Shown here: piece after piece, positions 34,373-37,794 of the stretch
How positions within the stretch are numbered: the first letter of the stretch is position 1
Layout of the letters: each line of letters starts with the position of its first letter
DNA from: UBA3103 sp002365855
Lineage (GTDB): Bacteria; Bacillota; Desulfotomaculia; Desulfotomaculales; Pelotomaculaceae
NCBI GenBank assembly: GCA_030627625.1
Contig: DAOURR010000017.1
Location: forward strand, 1-37,794
Reading direction: 5' to 3'
DNA: 37,794 nucleotides
The notes under the pieces: generated by a model
Databases searched by the model: none
What the model saw: the letters and a program-made list of their open reading frames with translations, nothing else
Told to the model about the DNA's origin: nothing
Made by a program: the position numbers and the translations under genes

Positions 34373-34882
34373 TTAAAATTTCTGCTTTCTTTTATCTTTA
34401 CCAAAAAACCCCTCCCATGGTTCCCTTCCCCACCGATCAAGACGGCGTGATTCCCATTCCACATCCTCCCTGATAAGCGGATTTCTGAGAAGTTCCTCCC
34501 ACGCCAGCCTTGCCCTGGTCAGAAAACGGCGGTCCAAAAGCCTAATATCACCGGCTTTTACCAGTGGACAAAGCAATGCTGCCGCTTTGTCCAGGCGCAG
34601 TTCAAGATCCCCCCCGGGTTTGAGGTAGGGTGATACGGGAAAGACACGGCAAGCAAACGGTCTTTTTTCCCTGGGGCAGGTTCCAAAGCAGCGGACAAAA
34701 TAAAATGTGCCGCTCCAGACCGGGCAGAACTCGTATTCCTCCGTTGAATGTTCCTCCCAGACCAGCCATTCCTCATTCCCGTTAAACATCACTTCTTCAC
34801 CGGGCAGCAGGTACATGCCTACGTTTTTCTCCCACTCAGCACAGCAAAGCGAACCGCAAAGCAGACCACAGTCAACTGTCAA
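34373..34882 (-). CDS. Cysteine-cluster protein, YkgJ/UPF0153-like
   Basis: 169 residues from TTG 34882. The cysteines DCGLLCGSLCC at the start and FCPVW/CFGTCP/FACRVFP further in match the CxxCxxCC-type putative metal or Fe-S cluster proteins of the YkgJ family, role unknown. The start is odd: in-frame, protein-like sequence (VDWDRVYKLLDNVTPL) continues upstream of the TTG, with AGGGAG seven bases before an ATT codon at 34933. No ATG, GTG or TTG is available there, so translation may begin at ATT or CTG, or the start codon has been lost. It lies downstream of htrA on the same strand. Confidence 0.7.
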   Translation of the reverse strand: MTVDCGLLCGSLCCAEWEKNVGMYLLPGEEVMFNGNEEWLVWEEHSTEEYEFCPVWSGTFYFVRCFGTCPREKRPFACRVFPVSPYLKPGGDLELRLDKAAALLCPLVKAGDIRLLDRRFLTRARLAWEELLRNPLIREDVEWESRRLDRWGREPWEGFFGKDKRKQKF

Positions 34883-35043
34883 CGGGGTGACATTATCAAG
34901 AAGCTTATAGACCCTGTCCCAGTCTACCAGAATGTTCTCACTCCCTGGCCCTACTTTAAAAAAGAGGCTCGATTACTTCAACTATTTATTAAAAAACAAC
35001 CTGTGTGAAGATATAGCATAAAAAGGCTCAATTCAGTCTATCT

Positions 35044-36186
35044 TTATCTTATGTTTTTAGGTTTTTCAGCAATTGTAACCGTGATTGTGTTTAACTGTCG
35101 CTGGCGGATGACCACAATTTTAGCGTTTTCCCCAATCCGTGAATCTCTTATCAGCGAAACCAGCTCGTCCGCGTCGCCTACCTTTTTGCCGTTAAACTCC
35201 ACGATAACATCCCACTCTCTAAAGCCGGCCCTTTCAGCCGGACTACCCGCCGCTACGCCTGCCACAAGAGCCCCCTCGGATTTGTCCAGCCCGAGGTAGC
35301 GAGTCAATTCTCCGTCCATGCTGCGAACATGCACGCCTATCCACGGGCGTATGCTGCTTGTGCTGCTCTTTAGATCCTCCATTACCTGCTGAACCGTGCT
35401 TGTGGGAATAGCGAAGCCGATTCCCTGTGCCTGCGCGTTTATGGCCGTATTTATGCCTACAACTTCTCCCATGAGATTCAGAAGTGGACCGCCGCTGTTG
35501 CCAGGGTTGATCGAAGCATCTGTCTGCAGCAGGTTCTCATATTGACGGTCCTGAACACTGATAGGACGTCCTTTTGCACTAATAACTCCTGTTGTTACCG
35601 TATGGTCCAAACCATACGGGTTGCCAATGGCAATCACCCAGTTACCCACCCTGATCTGGTCTGAGCTGCCCAGGGGGAGATACGGAAGGTCCTTTCCCGC
35701 ATCTATTTTTAACAGCGCCAGGTCAAGATCATAGTCAGCGCCTATAACAGTTGCTTTTATTTCTTGATCAAAACCGAATACCATTACATATATCTCGTTT
35801 GCCCCATCTATGACGTGTTCATTAGTCAAAATATACCCATCAACTGAAATAATAAATCCTGAACCTATACCTACTTCCTGCTTAGGAACTGAAGGCAAGC
35901 CGAAAAACTGTCGAAATAATGGATCGCTTAACTGGGGGGCACTTGAGTTCCCGGGACTTACACTGGTTGATATTTGTACCACAGCCGGGCTGGACCGGCT
36001 TACTACGTCGGCTATCGCATCTGGTCCAACTCCGGGAAGAAGGTCCGAGCCCGCCGGACCAGATCCATCGATTCCCTGTCTGCCCTGCAGGTTGTTTTTC
36101 CATGCGCTGCAACCCGCGCTAAGCGCTACCACGCACATAAAAACCAAAACTATAGCCATCAATAATGACCTTGATATTCTACTCAT
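35044..36186 (-). CDS. htrA: HtrA/DegP-family serine protease with PDZ domain, probable lipoprotein
   Basis: Extracytoplasmic protein quality-control protease. 380 residues from ATG 36186 (GGAGG eight bases upstream). N-terminal hydrophobic segment ends ALSAGC26, a lipobox-like site, so membrane attachment may be by lipidation rather than by the helix usual in Firmicutes HtrA. Catalytic triad: His124 in LTNEHVID, Asp155 in DYDLDLALLK, Ser231 in NPGNSGGP. One PDZ domain occupies about 285-375 (IRPWIGVHV, AGVAAGSPAERAGFREWDVI). The upstream linker is Gly/Ser/Pro-rich. It is divergent from the uspA gene, with 268 bases between. Confidence 0.93.
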   Translation of the reverse strand: MSRISRSLLMAIVLVFMCVVALSAGCSAWKNNLQGRQGIDGSGPAGSDLLPGVGPDAIADVVSRSSPAVVQISTSVSPGNSSAPQLSDPLFRQFFGLPSVPKQEVGIGSGFIISVDGYILTNEHVIDGANEIYVMVFGFDQEIKATVIGADYDLDLALLKIDAGKDLPYLPLGSSDQIRVGNWVIAIGNPYGLDHTVTTGVISAKGRPISVQDRQYENLLQTDASINPGNSGGPLLNLMGEVVGINTAINAQAQGIGFAIPTSTVQQVMEDLKSSTSSIRPWIGVHVRSMDGELTRYLGLDKSEGALVAGVAAGSPAERAGFREWDVIVEFNGKKVGDADELVSLIRDSRIGENAKIVVIRQRQLNTITVTIAEKPKNIR

Positions 36187-36454
36187 ACTACTTCCCTCCG
36201 TGCTTATCATATCGTACAATCAGGACTATGATTAAAACCTAATCAGGATACATCAACCTGATACGTTTTATTAAATATCAATTACCTGCCTTCCTGCAGC
36301 TTCAAGAAAAAAAACAGACGTCTTATTTAGATACCACAGGCTGTGTCTCTTTAGACTTCATCTTTAAAGAAGTAGTATAAGTGTATTGCAGAGCAGGATT
36401 TTCATGTGTCCTTCAAGAAAGTATATAATAGCTTAGTTAAAAGGGGTGTGGTGT
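36187..36454. other. Divergent intergenic region between htrA and uspA
   Basis: 268 bases with no gene. It includes a TATAAT (36424-36429, + strand) that probably serves uspA, and several AT-rich blocks. I see no convincing operator, riboswitch or terminator; the htrA promoter cannot be picked out with confidence. Confidence 0.4.
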
Positions 36455-36865
36455 ATGTACAAAAAAATACTGGTCGCCATAGACGGTTCCGAACAATCTT
36501 CCCTTGCCGCGCTTCGTGGAGCTGAACTGGCGCTTAAGCTAGGGGCGACAGTCACTCTTTTTCACGTTGTCCCCGTACTGCCGGTAGACCGCTTCCGCAG
36601 TATCGTTGTCGACGAGGTAAAGGTTCACGGTAAGGAACTCCTAAAGCAGGCCGCCCAGGACATAGCCGGCTTCAATGTCCCTACGGACACTGAAATGGTG
36701 CCCGGCCACCCGTCTGATGCTATAGTTCTTAAGGCACGTCTGGACGGGTATGACCTGATTATATTGGGAAGCAGGGGTCTGGGGGGAGTAAAAGGATATC
36801 TTTTGGGCAGCGTCAGCAGTGCTGTAGCCAGATATGCACCATGCTCAGTTTTAGTCATACGCTAA
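36455..36865 (+). CDS. Universal stress protein (UspA family)
   Basis: 136 residues, single Usp domain, from ATG 36455 with AAGGGG eight bases upstream (a frame opening nine bases earlier is not favoured). Shows YKKILVAIDGSEQSS at the N-terminus and the ATP-binding motif GSRGLGGVKGYLLGSVSSAV (G-2x-G-9x-G-S) at the C-terminus, so it belongs to the ATP-binding subgroup. A TATAAT at 36424-36429 lies 26 bases before ATG with a weak TTCATG 17 bases upstream of it; promoter likely but not strong. Role in stress or dormancy is known for the family only. Confidence 0.9.
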   Translation: MYKKILVAIDGSEQSSLAALRGAELALKLGATVTLFHVVPVLPVDRFRSIVVDEVKVHGKELLKQAAQDIAGFNVPTDTEMVPGHPSDAIVLKARLDGYDLIILGSRGLGGVKGYLLGSVSSAVARYAPCSVLVIR

Positions 36866-36989
36866 AGAGATTGATAACACTCTCATTCAAAAGGAGCGTC
36901 CCCTTAACAACCGCAAAAATATACACATGTATTAAATATGACAGGTTTGTGCTTTCATAACCGGCCCGGCACTTTAAGGAGGTCATACG

Positions 36990-37352
36990 TTGATCCGCGT
37001 AGATCTGGCCAAGGAGCTTGCAAAGTACCTTCAATGGGAGCCCAAGGTAGGTGACCTGACCATTGTTTATGGTGAATTGGGAGAAGAAATAATTGAGCCT
37101 ATCATCCTCAGGCACGAGAAGGAGAAAAAAATTGTACTGTCACTGCGTGAGGTTGGCGACTTGGTCTGGCTCCCTCGGCTGAGCATGATGCTTTATGAAT
37201 TAAAGATAAGATCTTTAAAAGGGTTCTCACTTAATTATGATAAGGATTCCAATACATGGTTGTATAAAGACGAGAAAATCGAAATTTGTGAAGAAAACCC
37301 GGAAGACGCAGTAGCTTTGGCCCTGCTGAATTTACTTGAAAAAAAAGCATAG
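36990..37352 (+). CDS. Small soluble protein of unknown function
   Basis: 120 residues, TTG start at 36990 with a perfect GGAGG six bases upstream. No signal peptide or membrane helix. Composition is acidic and basic mixed with predicted alpha/beta character (VGDLTIVYGELGEEIIEPII, EKKIVLSLREVGDLVWLPRLS); the C-terminus is acidic, then ends LNLLEKKA. I do not recognise the family. It is followed by a good intrinsic terminator and stands alone between uspA (124 bases upstream) and tRNA-Leu. Co-transcription with uspA is possible. Confidence 0.72.
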   Translation: MIRVDLAKELAKYLQWEPKVGDLTIVYGELGEEIIEPIILRHEKEKKIVLSLREVGDLVWLPRLSMMLYELKIRSLKGFSLNYDKDSNTWLYKDEKIEICEENPEDAVALALLNLLEKKA

Positions 37353-37370
37353 ATTAAATTTATTTAATTT

Positions 37371-37393
37371 ACCCGCCGCAGAGGCGGGTTCCT
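37371..37393 (+). terminator. Intrinsic terminator after the 120-residue gene
   Basis: ACCCGCC (37371-37377) pairs with GGCGGGT (37383-37389) around a GCAGA loop, followed by a T-rich but interrupted tail (TTCCTTTC). Stable stem, imperfect T tract. Confidence 0.7.
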
Positions 37394-37513
37394 TTCAACG
37401 CCGGAAGCGAAGTGCCGCTCTATCTTATCAGCAAGTTCACCGCTACCAAGAATTATTGACATAAGGAAGCGGAAATGCTAGAATAACTTTGCTCTACATT
37501 TAAAACAGCAAAT

Positions 37514-37602
37514 GCCCGAGTGGCGGAACTGGCAGACGCACAGGACTTAAAATCCTGCGGGGTTCGCACCCCGTGTGAGTTCAATTCTCACCTCGGGCAC
37601 CA
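37514..37602 (+). tRNA. tRNA-Leu (anticodon UAA), CCA encoded
   Basis: Complete class II tRNA. The acceptor stem GCCCGAG pairs with CTCGGGC at 37592-37598; then A and an encoded CCA at 37600-37602. The anticodon stem CAGGA/TCCTG encloses CTTAAAA, giving anticodon TAA at 37548-37550 (reads UUA and UUG). A long variable arm, GGGG/CCCC, and T arm GTGAG-TTCAATT-CTCAC are visible, as is usual for leucine tRNAs. Confidence 0.97.
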
Positions 37603-37622
37603 TAGTATTTACAAGGGCTGCG

Positions 37623-37654
37623 GGGGTGGATTTTATTTCCACCCCTTCCCTTTT
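37623..37654 (+). terminator. Terminator after tRNA-Leu
   Basis: GGGGTGGA (37623-37630) pairs with TCCACCCC (37638-37645) across TTTTATT; the tail TTCCCTTTT follows. Likely ends the tRNA transcript. Confidence 0.7.
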
Positions 37655-37660
37655 AGGAAC

Positions 37661-37704
37661 GAGTCCTGTGTGTCTGAGAGACCTGTCGGAAACACACAGG
37701 ACTC
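37661..37704 (+). repeat. Perfect 13-bp inverted repeat near the right edge
   Basis: GAGTCCTGTGTGT (37661-37673) is matched exactly by ACACACAGGACTC (37692-37704), 18 bases between. It comes seven bases after the tRNA terminator and has no T run, so it is probably not a second terminator for the tRNA. Nature unresolved: leader RNA, operator or mobile element end. Confidence 0.7.
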
Positions 37705-37794
37705 AAGCCCCTTTGCTACTTTGTTACGAAAAAATTCTAAGTAGGGCTTGCTGAATAGCTATAAAATCCAGTAATAACAAGGGATTGACGGTAC

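Noticed and set aside
37520..37744. 74-codon + strand frame starting MAELADAQDLKSCG
   Set aside because: It overlaps tRNA-Leu; this opening is the typical false translation of a leucine tRNA gene.
1..37794. CRISPR array, insertion sequence or prophage
   Set aside because: No regularly spaced repeats, transposase motifs or phage genes were seen on either strand.

Overview
The window reads as a chromosomal segment of a low-to-mid GC, Gram-positive, endospore-forming anaerobe, most likely a Clostridia member of the Peptococcaceae/Desulfotomaculales type (Pelotomaculum or Desulfotomaculum relatives). The indications are a complete Firmicutes-style division and cell wall (dcw) cluster with a PASTA-bearing SpoVD/PBP2B-type transpeptidase, a meso-diaminopimelate-type MurE, tiny YjcZ-like membrane proteins typical of spore formers, a flavodiiron protein, FeoAB, and a GlcD/GlcF oxidase pair. 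The genus is an inference from gene content only.

Layout. 1-540: two tandem tiny glycine-rich membrane protein genes on the + strand with a strong terminator. 572-16534: the dcw cluster, all on the - strand, in transcription order mraZ, rsmH, ftsL, spoVD/ftsI, murE, murF, mraY, murD, ftsW/spoVE, murG, murC, murB, murA. It makes lipid II from UDP-GlcNAc and supplies division synthases. It begins with three in-phase GTGG decamers that look like the MraZ operator, carries a terminator-like hairpin between murE and murF, and has an internal promoter candidate before murC. No ftsQ, ftsA or ftsZ follows murA inside the window. 16592-19873: a less familiar group on the - strand (small membrane protein, HisJ-type PHP phosphoesterase, MetE C-terminal/UROD-like protein, and a conserved protein I cannot assign firmly). 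20003-22816: one polypeptide joining a GH57 branching-enzyme-like domain to a GT4 glycogen-synthase-like domain, preceded by a 24-base near-perfect palindrome.

22884-28261: an iron and oxygen group on the - strand (feoA, feoB, a D,D-carboxypeptidase, a frameshifted flavodiiron protein gene, and fur). The feoAB promoter (TTGATT, 17 bases, TATAAT) has a Fur-box-like site just downstream of its -10. Divergent from it lies a 45-residue ORF with a strong ribosome binding site and terminator. 28453-28932 is non-coding, with a tandem 12-mer. 28933-34315 (+): MFS transporter, NodB deacetylase with an unusual C-terminal domain, and glcD-glcF. 34373-36186 (-): a cysteine-cluster protein with a puzzling start, and a lipoprotein-like HtrA protease. 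36455-37602 (+): universal stress protein, a small unknown protein, and tRNA-Leu(UAA). The right edge holds a terminator and a second long perfect inverted repeat.

I did not find a CRISPR array, transposon, prophage or classical defence system. The least explained material is the 98 aa/PHP/MetE-like/unknown group, the 45-aa ORF beside feoAB, the palindrome before the GH57-GT4 gene, the flavodiiron frameshift, and the right-edge inverted repeat.
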